Below are positions 42,441 through 53,128 of a stretch of DNA of 64,000 nt, in pieces. This stretch comes from Siphonodentalium dalli. Lineage: Eukaryota; Mollusca; Scaphopoda; Gadilida; Siphonodentaliidae. Position 1 is the first letter of the stretch, and every line of letters starts with the position of its first letter. The DNA lies in the NCBI GenBank assembly GCA_032622095.1, contig CP136064.1, positions 193,843,948 through 193,907,947 on the forward strand, in the 5' to 3' direction. The notes under the pieces are model-generated. The model had not been told where the DNA came from. It was given only the letters and a program-made list of their open reading frames with translations, and made no database searches. The translations under genes were made by a program, and so were the position numbers.

Positions 42441-43782
42441 GGCCCGTTCCAAACGACGGATTTTTGTCGAATCGAATCTAATACCAGACCCACAATTGTA
42501 TTAAATGCGTCTAAAATGCGACGTTTGAAACAATTAGATCCTTGTCAGACGCACCACAGACGAATCTCCGTCCAATTCAGACGAATCTTCGTCGGTGATG
42601 CGTCTGAAATCCGTCTTGGTTTCAAACGACGGATTTTTGTCGACTCGAATCTAATACATGTGACGAGAAGAGCCGAAAGTTGCCGAATAACGAATGCAAA
42701 TGATATGATAATGATATGATAATATGATAATAATGAGGGAGTTCCCCTTATCTGCGGAAATACCCACATGACGTCATTTGTCGCACGCTCTCTTTGTTAT
42801 AAAGAAAGATATATCTATAAGAATTGCTTAGGTAACATTGTGAAAATTTTAATTATTATGGTAGTTTGACTTCTCAACGAACATGGCATGTCACTGACTC
42901 ACATCTAATAATGGATATATTATCAATGATTTATAATAAATCAATATACCGGTATAAGGGATATTGGTTGTAGCAACTGATTTGTAATAATTCATATAGA
43001 CCGATATTCTTTATTGTAAGGGATAGGGGTGGTAGTCCCTGATGTATACAAATTAATATATACCGGTATTACTTATTATAAGGGGTAGGGGTTGTACTGA
43101 TTTATAACAATTCATATATACCGGCATTACTTGTTATGATGGGTATATGGGTGGTAACCTCTTATTTATAATAATTAATATATTCCGGTCTTACTTATTA
43201 TAAGGGGCAGAGTGGTAGCCTATGATTTATAATAATTTATATATACCGGTGTTACTTATTATGAGGGGTAGGGATAGTAGCCTATGATTTATAATATTCA
43301 TAGATACCGGTATTCCTTATAACAAGAATATAGGGTGGTAGTCTCTGATTTATAATAATTCTTGTATACCGGTATTTACATGCATGGTATACACAAAGAT
43401 GGCAATTGGTTGCACGATATAACATTTATTTGTAGCGCCTATAGTGTATTATATATATGTATGTACTATATACATCCTCATATACATGAGCACATATATT
43501 CGCGCTGCAGTCGCGCATATATATATATATATATATATAATTTATACTGTATTTTAGTATATATATGTATAACATATACCGGTATATATAGGCCTCTATA
43601 TCTACGCGTGACCAATTTTTGACGGTAACCGGGCATCCACCTTTAAATAAATCGACCGATGTATTAGATTCGACGCGACAAAGATGCGTCCGTCTGTAAC
43701 AAAATCGACCGCAGACGCATCACCGACGGATTTAATACAATTAGATTCGAGTCGACAAAAATGCGTCGTTTGGAACGGGCCT
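42441..43782. mobile_element. Harbinger-like non-autonomous element, 1342 bp
   Basis: The terminal inverted repeats start GGCCCGTTCCAAACGACG and continue TTTTTGTCGA-TCGAATCTAAT on both sides. They are flanked by TTA on the left (42438-42440) and TTA on the right (43783-43785), a 3-bp TTA duplication as made by PIF/Harbinger transposases. A subterminal GATGCGTC / GACGCATC block and further CGTCTGAAATCCGTC copies lie next to both ends. No transposase is encoded. The middle carries an eight-unit minisatellite (42929-43385) and AT repeats (about 43440-43570). Confidence 0.8.
42929..43385 (+). repeat. 61-bp minisatellite inside the Harbinger-like element
   Basis: Eight units start at 42929, 42980, 43042, 43100, 43164, 43225, 43287 and 43348. 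Consensus features are ATTTATAATAATTCATATA, the palindrome ACCGGT, TTACTTATTATAAGGGGTAG and GGTGGTAGCCT. The usual step is 58-64 bp. ACCGGT is kept in most units. The array is wholly inside the element. Confidence 0.9.
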
Positions 43783-43785
43783 TAG

Positions 43786-46249
43786 CGTCTAAGTTCACGC
43801 GGACACGGTGCAAACGTGACAGGATTTCCTGCATGCTTCATATACCCCATCTGCCCAATACGGTTATGGTGCAAACACAAAAAGGGAAAACGAACGCGGA
43901 TGAGCATGCGTGGGAAAGCCATACTTCATTAATGTTCGATTTGATTCGGCGGATATTTGTCAGGTTTTGATCAGACTAAGTCCAATTGACGTCGGTTGCG
44001 TCGTCAATGCTGTATAAAAGCTAAAAAAAAAATAAGAAATTATTATGCGTAATATGATTTCCGTATTCGAGTGCAAGCCAACTCTGTGTTTTGTCACCAG
44101 AGCTTGAAAGACAATATTTTGGCAGTGACTAAGACATAATTTAGTGACTACTGCTAAAAACAAACCAAAATGCACTCAATTGTACGTCAAGTATTCATAT
44201 AAATAGGATAATGAGCCCAGAACAACCGCTTAGCATATATACATGTAGTAGAAGTACATTGTATACCCTCTCCTAGGATTGTCGAAATTGTGTACTTCTA
44301 CTCCACCTATAGTATAGCGAGACAGACCTGAAGAAAGCAAATAAATTAAATACAACATAATTATTGCAGTCAGACTGGAGTGATTTTCCTTTTTCAAAAG
44401 CTGAGATGATGCTCATTTTCGTTACTATTCTTGTAAATGCCTGGAGCTCGACGTACTCATACAACTTGAAAATTGTCCTTAATTAATACCATGCAAATAC
44501 TGGGATGTTTGGTGAAATGATAGTGTCCCGGCAGGAGAATTCACCACCTTAATATTAATTAATATCCGTCCAACGACAACCGTCCGAGCCCTTTTCAGCT
44601 TTAAGTTCCATCACATGCAAACGCTGCGATTTTAATTGCAGATCGGAAAAATCGCAGGTGGAAACAAGGGGCATGCCAACATATGCTGCGGTGCTCCGAT
44701 GTTAAACCCTTCTACATTATAGTTGAAGTTCTGTATATTGTAGCCTCTAGTGTGAAAACAAAGGCAATAGGTTATATTACATTTTCATCATTATGAAATT
44801 AAAGATGTATGGCATGTATCTCAAGTTTCTAAACTAAACACTAGGATTTTTTATTTGAAGTTGAACTTGAACAATAAGTTATAGTTTTTATTTTGTACCT
44901 CTTTCGCAATGTCAGCAATTGCGGTGGCTCTCTTCCCTCTGTCGTTGTGGCAGAGGGCATGCACATTATATAAACACTCCCTTTCCTGACACTCAATAAA
45001 ATGTTCCTCCTTTGAAGGGGTTCAAAGGGTTGAATGTATTGTTTGCGCGCGTTGCCAAGGGATACACCACGATCTTCCTGGAAAAATCAAACATAGAATT
45101 GCTTGGTATAGCTACGATAACCAAGACGAGAACCTATAGATATATGAAACTTAAATTGAGGCCACATATGCCTAGGTATATATATTTATTATGGTTAATG
45201 TTATGGGAACAAAATCGTTACCTCCGGCAAAATCGTGGGGCTTGCCTTCAAGGAGATTTATTAACTGGATTCTCTTTTTATATCCATATTCCCACCATTT
45301 TTGCCGTAGATAACTTATAATTTACCCCGATGTTCCGCGCTTCATTAGCCCCACAACCCCCGTTATGTACATGCGCTCTTAGACCCAGCTGCACCTGGTA
45401 ATAGGGGACATGAATTTGAACGTCTCCGTGTAGCCAATCAGATAACTTGTTTCAGCTTTAATGTCTGGACAACTCTTTTTTTTCGGCGACATTTCACTGT
45501 TTCCATGCAGGCATTTGCGAACCCTATATATAAGAACAATCGCTGTCAACAATACATGTAGCATCGTCCTGGAACCGGATGCGACTTCGGTGCATCCGTG
45601 CATGTTTATGGAGAGAGATCATTGGGATAATAGTCTTGACACCTTGCGTGGGAGCGAATGGAATGCGCAAGAAATAGTGGTCATTACAATTAAATTATCT
45701 TGAGGTTTAATTGAAAGCGTGCTACAAATAATTTGGGTACCGATTATTGAAGAGCCGCCCTCTCCATCACACTATTGAATCGACCCACGTATGGCAGCGG
45801 CTAATTAAATTGAGAAGTTTGTCCATCACAGAAAATTGCAATATGTACAACGCTTATCGAGGTCCTACATATTGCATGGTAAAATGAAGATAACGTATCG
45901 CGTTCCACAGAAACAGACCAACTTGCTTACATACTAAACATGGACCGCAAGCAAATCGACATCCATTTTATGAAATAACTACCACCGACCATGTATGCGT
46001 CCATATATATACTGAGTGAGTTGTATCTAGCTAGACCTAATTACTTCGATCAGGTCCAAAGGTAAAATGAGTTATTGAAAATGGTTTCTGAAGGGATATT
46101 GAGTTCGCAAAATCACTTTAACAGACATTGGAATCGGCAAACAATGTCTATGTAATTTGGAAAGCTATATGATAGGTTGAAAAATATACGAAATATTGAT
46201 ATACAGGCTTCGTATGCTCTGAAAAAAATACTTGCAATGGTCACAGCCA
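43786..46249. other. No recognised gene
   Basis: Unassigned sequence with several unrecognised frames (45012-45320, 45461-45703 on +; 43960-44175 on -). At 44930-45005 a TATATAAA box, CTCCCTTTCCTGACACTC and AATAAA come in close order, which could be a small promoter or an LTR fragment, but no partner LTR was found. Confidence 0.25.
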
Positions 46250-46560
46250 ATTCCGCACAGAAGTGAAAGCAATGCTCTTTATTTCTACCATATAAGGAAT
46301 AGACTAACACTGAACGCTCTATTCTTTTCCATACCGTGCAAATAGCTGTTTTTTATGTTTGGGAACCAAACATCGTGTTAAAAGTTGTATTTTTCATTAT
46401 ATTACTGCAATACGTCTTTTTGTGACACAGAATGATCGTAGAAAGGTATAGTTGATGCATTTATCGACATATTTCAACAAGGGGGAAAAATTAAAAAGCG
46501 AATATTATTAGGTGTATTTTGAAGCGCAAACCGCAATGTGGCTTTAAATACGGCGACAAA
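46250..46560 (-). repeat. AATAAAGAGCG dispersed repeat (copy 2)
   Basis: Reverse copy of the repeat at 18990-19210 and 50085-50380: AGAAGTGAAAGCAATGCTCT, TTATTTCTACCATATAAGG, AATAGACTAACACTGAACGC, GTTTGGGAACCAAACA, CGACATATTT and AATGTGGCTTTAA. It shares more with 50085-50380 than with 18990. Confidence 0.55.
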
Positions 46561-46734
46561 TAAACGAAATATTGTTATACATGTACATGATTTATGTGTT
46601 TACTCTGAATAAAACTTGGCAATGTCATAGCATTTTCCAGATGTCTTCAACTTATCAATCAGCTGTGAGACAAAAGAATTGTATACGTCCATTTTGAAAA
46701 AAAAAACGACGTATTCGGTCCGTCCGCACATTCG

Positions 46735-47000
46735 CTTTTTTCGTTTCCGGGTGATAATTTTAGTAAGTCTGAACTGAATGGACTTAAATTTGGTATGTGG
46801 GTTTACTTACACAAAATACAGATCACGTTCGAATTTGGGTTCCGCACGCCAATTTTTACCAGAGTTACGGCCCTTTTTGTTGGAATTTGCACTTAATTTT
46901 AGTTTCTGGATGATAGCTTTAGTAAGTCTGAATTGAATGGAATGAAATTTGGAATGTGAGTTTACTAGCCCAATTTTCGCCTGAGTTATGGCCCATTGTT
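46735..47000 (+). repeat. Two degenerate units of about 167 bp
   Basis: Units at about 46743 and 46910 share GTTTC(C/T)GG(G/A)TGATA, TTTAGTAAGTCTGAA, TTGAATGGA, AAATTTGG(T/A)ATGTG and CAATTTT-CC-GAGTTA-GGCCC. This is a tandem repeat of the class often seen in marine invertebrates; it has no coding potential. Confidence 0.55.
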
Positions 47001-48147
47001 GAAATTACCGCGGGCGTATTTTGCCACGCCCCAGTGATGATCTTGTTATTTTTACCATGCATATCCGAAATATATGAACAAGGAACACTCTGTAATGTTC
47101 CACGCGGAACATAAATTGGGACCCGGATATCCTAAATCGTATGACTTGAGTAAGTCTTTCTTAACACGTAAACACTAACACACGTATTTATCGACCTATG
47201 TGTATCCCCAGAACCGGACCGGTGTGAAGCGAAACTAATCATACATTTCAGGCTTCAAGCCACCGCGGAGCTTTCGGAATATATAATTAAGTTCCGGAAC
47301 ACTTAAAGTTCTGTTTCTATGTACTTGGTGTGTTTTTTGATCCACTGAACATGACAAAATTGAGCAATTAATATGTTTACTTTGAGGCTAGAATCTGATA
47401 TTTCGCGCTAGTTGTAACATTAGAAGGCTTTGGTCTTCATGTTCCTGTAGGCTATCACGATGATGGTACCGACGGGAAATCTTGGCCAAAACAATTAAGG
47501 CCGTTGATCAGCTTCTACGTAACACGATCTCAGTCTGAATTAGGTAGAATTACTCCAGACAACATAACGCTGTAGTGGTTATTAGGATGGTGTCAGAAAT
47601 ATAACTGACCAAGATCGTGCTGATCGTGGCTATCGATAATTCAAGTGGGAAGTATGTATTATATGCCGTTATATCCAGACGAGCATGTGTCCTTGTGATA
47701 CGATATTTATCTTGCGATAGATTTGAACTATTAAGGAATTTGTTTCATTACATGATCCTACCCTTATTCCATTCAATAAACCCGTTCTATAAATTGTGAT
47801 ATAAAACGTTCGTTGCAAAACAGGAAATAGTGCCAGTTGACATTTGACTTCCGGTTTGTCGTCTGTTTACATTCCATACGCTACGTCTCAAAATACTATG
47901 GCTTCCATTATTTTTCTAACAATCTCTAATGAATTAACAGTTTGGAAAAGTGATTTCATTAAATTTACGCCATTAAATACGCCAAAGAGTCTTTATTTAT
48001 CTGGGACTATTTCTTTACACTGGGCAAACAACGCATAGTTACGTGAAACGTCATCGCAAGTCTTTTTGAAGCCGATGTTAGTTTCACGCCCCATTTTTTT
48101 ATTTCATTATGTTTTATCGAGGTTTTGGATCATATATTAAATATAAT
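47001..48147. other. No recognised gene
   Basis: A short palindrome GAACACTCTGTAATGTTCC is at 47082-47100 and CCGGACCGG at 47213-47221. The frame at 47844-48038 is unrecognised. Confidence 0.3.
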
Positions 48148-48288
48148 CTACAACTCGTCCCAAGTTTATAGCGGCATTTGCAAAACTTGTCCAGTAAATT
48201 AGGTCTGAGCCTCGCCAAAGGCTCGGTACAGACCTAATTTACTGGATTCGTTTTGTAAGTTCCGCTATAAACTGGGGACTCATTGTAG
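48148..48288. mobile_element. Palindromic MITE, 141 bp
   Basis: The left arm CTACAACTCGTCCCAAGTTT ... CCAGTAAATTAGGTCTGAGC pairs with the right arm GCTCGGTACAGACCTAATTT ... AAACTGGGGACTCATTGTAG over about 66 bp, with a loop of fewer than 10 bases (GAGCCTCGCCAAAGGCTC also pairs). There are few mismatches. Confidence 0.8.
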
Positions 48289-48926
48289 ATCCTCTCTATA
48301 TATATCAGTTGAAGGATATCCGTATACACGAACAAGGTTGGAAACTCGATGCGGAAGTTTGACTTTATTCAAGCAACGATCCAAGCAATCGCCAACTTCA
48401 GCCAATACCACGTCACAGAACATGTCATTAACGACCAAATATCAGTCTGGTAATCACAAAAGGATCAGCCTCATTAAATGTTCAAGTATGAAGTTAGTGT
48501 ACAGACCGTTCAATCTAGGAAGTCTTCTCTTGCAGAGTAAAATACAACCAGTGTTCGCACTGCCATTTGTTAGTCTAGCAAAATGCTAAAGCAAAATAAT
48601 TATATCACAATTGTCTAAAATGTTCTTAAGAAATTGTCGCTATGAGAACTAGACATATTATTTACTGAAACACCATCAAGTCCTCTGATGTCGCCAATGA
48701 GCCTAGCTTTACATAGTTGCGTACGGGATTAGGTGCGGCGGCCCGGTAACCATGTGCGGATCAAACCTTGAAGTAATTATCTAAAAAAAGTGGGGTTTTT
48801 TATTTACATTACACGAATCGGTAAACTATAGGATTACTATAATGAACCACGTCGAAATAGTGTTCGATTTTTGTTGTGGGTGTCATGCCTATAACAGTAA
48901 TATACTTGCGAATAACAAGTGCACAG
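48289..48926. other. Nothing recognised
   Basis: The + strand frame 48338-48589 has no known motif. No repeat partners were noticed. Confidence 0.3.
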
Positions 48927-49369
48927 TTAAAGGTACTCAATCTGATTCGATGGTCCCCATATCATCAGATTCCAACAACAAGAACAACAACATTTTTTCT
49001 AAATGCCGCTTCAGTTATCAGAATCGAGTAATTGCCTACAAATAATGCTAACCAATCAACTATAGTATAAAATTGCACAAAACCTGTTATTGATCAACAT
49101 TTTGTTCAACGATATTTTGCCGGTTTGTCAAATATCTGACACAAAACAAGCCACTTGAATTTAAAGTTATCCATCTTCATCCGCAAATTGGTCAGAGACA
49201 GTCTTCTCGTCGACTGTTTACTGGGCCACTTAAAATTATCGGTGGTGAAAAATAATAGATTTCAAACATCACTATCTGATCACTCTGAGCTTTAATGGGT
49301 GGGTTCCTTGACTCGAATAAAATATTTTTTGCCCCCGAAGCCAAGGAAATAGTAATTTGCGAGCGTTAA
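48927..49369 (+). mobile_element. TTAAAGGTACTC MITE, copy 3
   Basis: TTAA at 48927 and 49366, 443 bp. Starts TTAAAGGTACTCAATCTGAT; ends AATTTGCGAGCGTTAA. Full-length reverse match to 31091-31522, including GTCAAATATCTGACACAAAA and CTTCATCCGCAAATTGGTC. Non-coding. Confidence 0.75.
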
Positions 49370-49663
49370 TTTGGATTATGCACATTTAGCTTCCCGCATA
49401 AATTGATCAATAAAAGTCCATATTTTGAGGCTGAATTATGGTGTATGTTCTCACTCAGTACGTGCTAACTACTATTATACGCAACTAATATGTCATCTAT
49501 AGCCAAAGTGAGAAAACATGAAAATTATCATTAATAACATACAATCTCTATTTTTGACATGACAGACATGTAGTTTCTCTTTCTTCATACTATAAGACAA
49601 TAATCGTAGATTCGCTGCTGTGGGCTCTTTATGAAATTGCTCCACTTGGACTCCAAATATGCA
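49370..49663. other. Nothing recognised
   Basis: Short AT-rich spacer between two TTAA elements. Confidence 0.3.
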
Positions 49664-49772
49664 TTAACCCTTCCATGACTGGAGCCTCCTGAAATTTAGC
49701 GAAAACCCTGTGCCAATACATTCTTTTATATATACAAGTCTCCCATAGAGAGCATCCCATATATAAGGCCAA
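49664..49772. mobile_element. Truncated hairpin MITE (TTAACCCTTCCATG end)
   Basis: The left end TTAACCCTTCCATGACTGG, then AATTTAGCGAAAACCCTGTG, matches 3843-3895 closely. One decayed hairpin (49704-49768; apex AGTCTCCCATAGAGAGC) follows, and the element then stops. It shows that the TTAACCCTTCC flank belongs to the double-hairpin family. Confidence 0.65.
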
Positions 49773-50084
49773 AAATATATATACCTGTGTTTCTGGTGAC
49801 ATGCAAGAAAAGAATATGGGCGGGGGTGGTTTTTCATTTTATTTTCAACTTTGCGCATTCATAAATATGAATGTGATCCGCAAGCCTACTTCTTCTTGTT
49901 TGTAATTGACTATAAATTAATAAAACTAAGTAACGTTAGATTCTATTAGAATATAGTGTAATTTATTGTTTTATTAAATAAAACATGGAAAAAACATGAT
50001 ATGTACAATAGAGATCGATATATTTGCCATGAATAAGCTATTAATGTTTCTTCAGTATATATGTACTGCATACGGTAGTGGTGA

Positions 50085-50380
50085 TCTTAAAGCCACATGG
50101 CAGTTTGAGCTCTAAAATACACTTAATAATATATGCTTTTGAATTTTTCCCGGTATCAAAATAGGTCGATACATACTTGAACTACATTTCTACGGACATC
50201 GTCCCAGAAAGACGGTATTGAAGTCACAACAAATACAACACGTGTTTGGGTCCCAAACAAACAGCCATGTGCAAGACATTGAACAGAATAGAGCAATCCG
50301 TGCTAGTCTATTCCTGATATGGTAGAAATAATGAGTGTTGTTTCACTTGTGGGAAAAATTGAAAAAAGTTGGAAAATGGC
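50085..50380 (+). repeat. AATAAAGAGCG dispersed repeat (copy 3)
   Basis: Contains AAAGCCACATGGCAGTTTG, AATAGGTCGATACATAC, GTTTGGGTCCCAAAC, AATAGAGCAATCCG, AGTCTATTCCTGATATGG and AATAATGAGTG. It matches 46250-46560 (reverse) and 18990-19210. Confidence 0.55.
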
Positions 50381-51289
50381 TATGGCCATGGACTATTTTT
50401 GTGGCCGTTAAAAATACTATACAGCATACGTAACCGTTACTAGTATGTTGATATTTTGTTTATTTGTCAATCTATCTTATACTTCCTTCCAAAATTACGT
50501 AGACAAAATTTGGAAGCTTGAATGAGCCATGTCCGTTTAAAAACAATTTTGTTAAATAGTATTGGCCAGGAAGGCTGTTAGGCTGTTATATTCAAATTAA
50601 TTGTCCTAAATCTATATATGATCTTGATATAAGTGAGTATTTAGAGTTCACTCCATTGTAGTGGCTATCCCATAATAGCATGCTGTGTGAAAACATGAGT
50701 TCCCTGTATGTGAACAATATTCAACCTGCTTAAAAAATCACCACCCTCCCACAAACGCTCAATGTTTGCGTCCATACTAGTGTTACACCTTTTAATGCCT
50801 ACATATCACTTAAATTTAAATAAATAATGTTGAGAAAGTCTATGTCCAAACTCATTTAAATTCTACTAACCATTACCCATTCACATCAAATTGAGTTAAT
50901 AAACTATATGCTCAATCATGAACCATAAGCCTAAAAGACATCGTTTTATTCTTGTTTCATGTTCCCTATTTTCGAGGTTCCGGTACTGCGGTGGTAGTCC
51001 GTTATTTTGCGATGAAATTTCCGTTTTTGGATGTTTGATGTGTTTTGTGAGCATGATTTACGCAGTTTATTAACTTAATTATGCAAATGACTCATTGAAT
51101 TAAATTAATGACTGCAACTAATAGAAAATGGAAGATGGTTTTGCATATTTGTACATGGATTTCTTCCAGGTGGCATGAAAATAAAACCAGAATCGTACAC
51201 ATTTTGCAAAATGAATAAAATGAAAACTGTCGCCTGCTCCGAAATAGGGGCGGGCGGGTCTTTCTTTTTTTGTTGCCTAAGAGAATATA
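50381..51289. other. Nothing recognised
   Basis: AT-rich sequence. The short minus-strand frame 51092-51301 is unrecognised. Confidence 0.3.
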
Positions 51290-51385
51290 TTGGCTTAACA
51301 ATATTTACCTTGTAAGCCAGTGCATATTCGTATATATGCGAGGATCCCTATGGGAGACTCGCACATTAATAGAATGCTCTGATGG
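51290..51385. mobile_element. Decayed single hairpin of the TATATATGCGAG family
   Basis: GGCTTAACAATATTTACC followed by TGCATATTCGTATATATGCG, then apex AGGATCCCTATGGGAGACT and a decayed 3' arm (CGCACATTAATAGAATGC). The inner-side words place it in the reverse orientation of the module. Confidence 0.55.
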
Positions 51386-51388
51386 TCC

Positions 51389-51528
51389 GATACTGAATTT
51401 TCAAAAATCGATATCTGATCACTCTGAGCTTTGATCGATGGGTTCCTCGACTCGACTCAAATATTCTTTACCCCCGAAGCCAAAGAAATAGTAATTTAGG
51501 AGCGTCTGATCGGATTGAGTACCTTTAA
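51389..51528 (+). mobile_element. TTAAAGGTACTC MITE, truncated copy 4
   Basis: Only the right-hand 140 bp remain: CTGATCACTCTGAGCTTTG, GGGTTCCTCGACTCGA, ACCCCCGAAGCCAAAG, then GATTGAGTACCTTTAA at 51525-51528. It abuts the hairpin relic at 51290-51385. Confidence 0.65.
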
Positions 51529-52202
51529 GACGGGGGTATGAATACTGGCTAACAACGGGTGTGAATCCCGCGTACCGAATGACAGTGGACTTAATCCCGC
51601 CTACCAAAATAGTGGGGGTGTCACCATCGTTTAGCAAGGTGACACATATAGTTCACTAAAGATCACAGAAACCGACCGGGGTCATATACGGTGGAGCTGC
51701 ATTCAGGCACCAGCTTAGCGGTGCGACGATCCTCGGGCTTTCTTTAGAAGTCAATTAAGATCTGATTTGACAAGCATTTGTAAGATTCCAGTTCGCATCT
51801 CGTTTCATTCCAATCGGAATTAGAGTATTTGCTTCAATCTACTATAGAGTTCCAGGGATGTAAGGTATCAAGGACGCCATCTGATAACACATTCTGAATA
51901 ACTACAACGTTCCGTGCACCGTCTTGACGCTCGACAAAGAATTGGTCTCTATTGTGTGAGATCTATTATATTGGTGATGGGTTTTGTAGGGTTGTGATTC
52001 TCTGCATTGAAGGAAAAGAGAAAGCATGCAAGCACTTCAGTTAAATCCTGTGGATATCGATTGCGACGTAAGCGAATGTGACATGGGATACCCGTGTACC
52101 GGGCGCATACGATTCTTTGTGAGCTGACTTGCTTCCATATAACCGAGTATTCCTGAACTATTCGCTTCGACATTTTCTGAAAGTAACGGTTGACTATGTA
52201 AC
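51529..52202. other. Nothing recognised
   Basis: A repeated TGAATCCCGC / TTAATCCCGCCTACC word (51570-51606) suggests a small degenerate tandem repeat. The minus-strand frames 51949-52234 are unrecognised. Confidence 0.3.
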
Positions 52203-52285
52203 AGAGTAATATGCTCCATCATCATCGTCATCATTTCATCATCATCATCATTTATTTTCTCATTTCCTTAACAAAGACATTGAGA
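52203..52285 (-). mobile_element. Probable LINE 3' end with ATG-repeat tail
   Basis: Minus strand: AATGTCTTTGTTAAGGAAAT, GAGAAAATAAATG then ATGATGATG tracts. The AATAAA followed directly by a trinucleotide tail resembles LINE 3' termini at 12187-12408 and 63478-63530. A plain ATC microsatellite is the alternative. Confidence 0.35.
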
Positions 52286-53125
52286 TAAATATATTAAGTA
52301 TATACAGATATATACATATTTACATATGTTCAACATGGCGAACAAACATATGTATCTAGCCTACATGCTATCAATTAAATAAATAATGCCATACATATCA
52401 TATAGTTTGACTCACATACATGTATATATATACTTCAGTAGGTGTAGGCACAATTTTATAATATGAGATATTCTAATGCATGTACGTTCATGTACGTTAT
52501 ATGATATATAAATCTAAGAAAATTCTTTGACTATTTATCTTATCAGAATACATATAGATGTCGATATAATTGTTTGTCTTTAGTGTTGAGTTTTTCGCTC
52601 ATAACTATTATATTTGGGTTTTCTGTGAATTCTATTGGCAAGAGATGGGTTCTTGATCCAGTCATTCGGTGTATTCACGTATTGTACAAGTCAGGAACAT
52701 ATAATTACACAGTGCATGGTCGTACTAACATTTATCAAATAATTCAGTAATATGCCCGATTGAGCAACTATAGGGATCAAGCTTGCAATTATGAAATTAT
52801 TTTCCCATGCACATAAGCCATGTTTGTATGCGAATAAAATAATTTGAATTTGAACCGCCATTTTTGAGACACCGATCTGCATTTTATACCTTATATAGAT
52901 CGTGATATCGTGATATGTCGTGAATTCTTCAAACGACGTACGAAACATGTAGCCAGAAATAACAACCACCAAATATGGCGGTATGTGAACACTCAATGTA
53001 GTCATAATTTGTGTCTATATGGTACGTAGCTAACGAAACTTTCGTCGCACCTGTACCGCTATATATGAGAATGGGTTATATTATATAGGCAATAGCGGCA
53101 GTTATATATACTGTAACATGTACGC
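52286..53125. other. No recognised gene
   Basis: The minus-strand frame 52691-53005 (104 codons, hydrophobic stretches) has no known motif. AT-rich. Confidence 0.3.
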
Positions 53126-53128
53126 TAA

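Noticed and set aside
42516-42769. Arg-rich frames (RRIFVD ...) near 42.5 kb and the similar frame at 43.76 kb
   Set aside because: They are translations of the Harbinger-like terminal and subterminal inverted repeats.
44770-44885. Possible end of an LTR-retrotransposon integrase (DVWHVSQVSKLN in one frame) followed by a promoter-like block
   Set aside because: Only about 12 residues fit, a stop lies just upstream, and no second LTR, primer-binding site or other pol motif was found.
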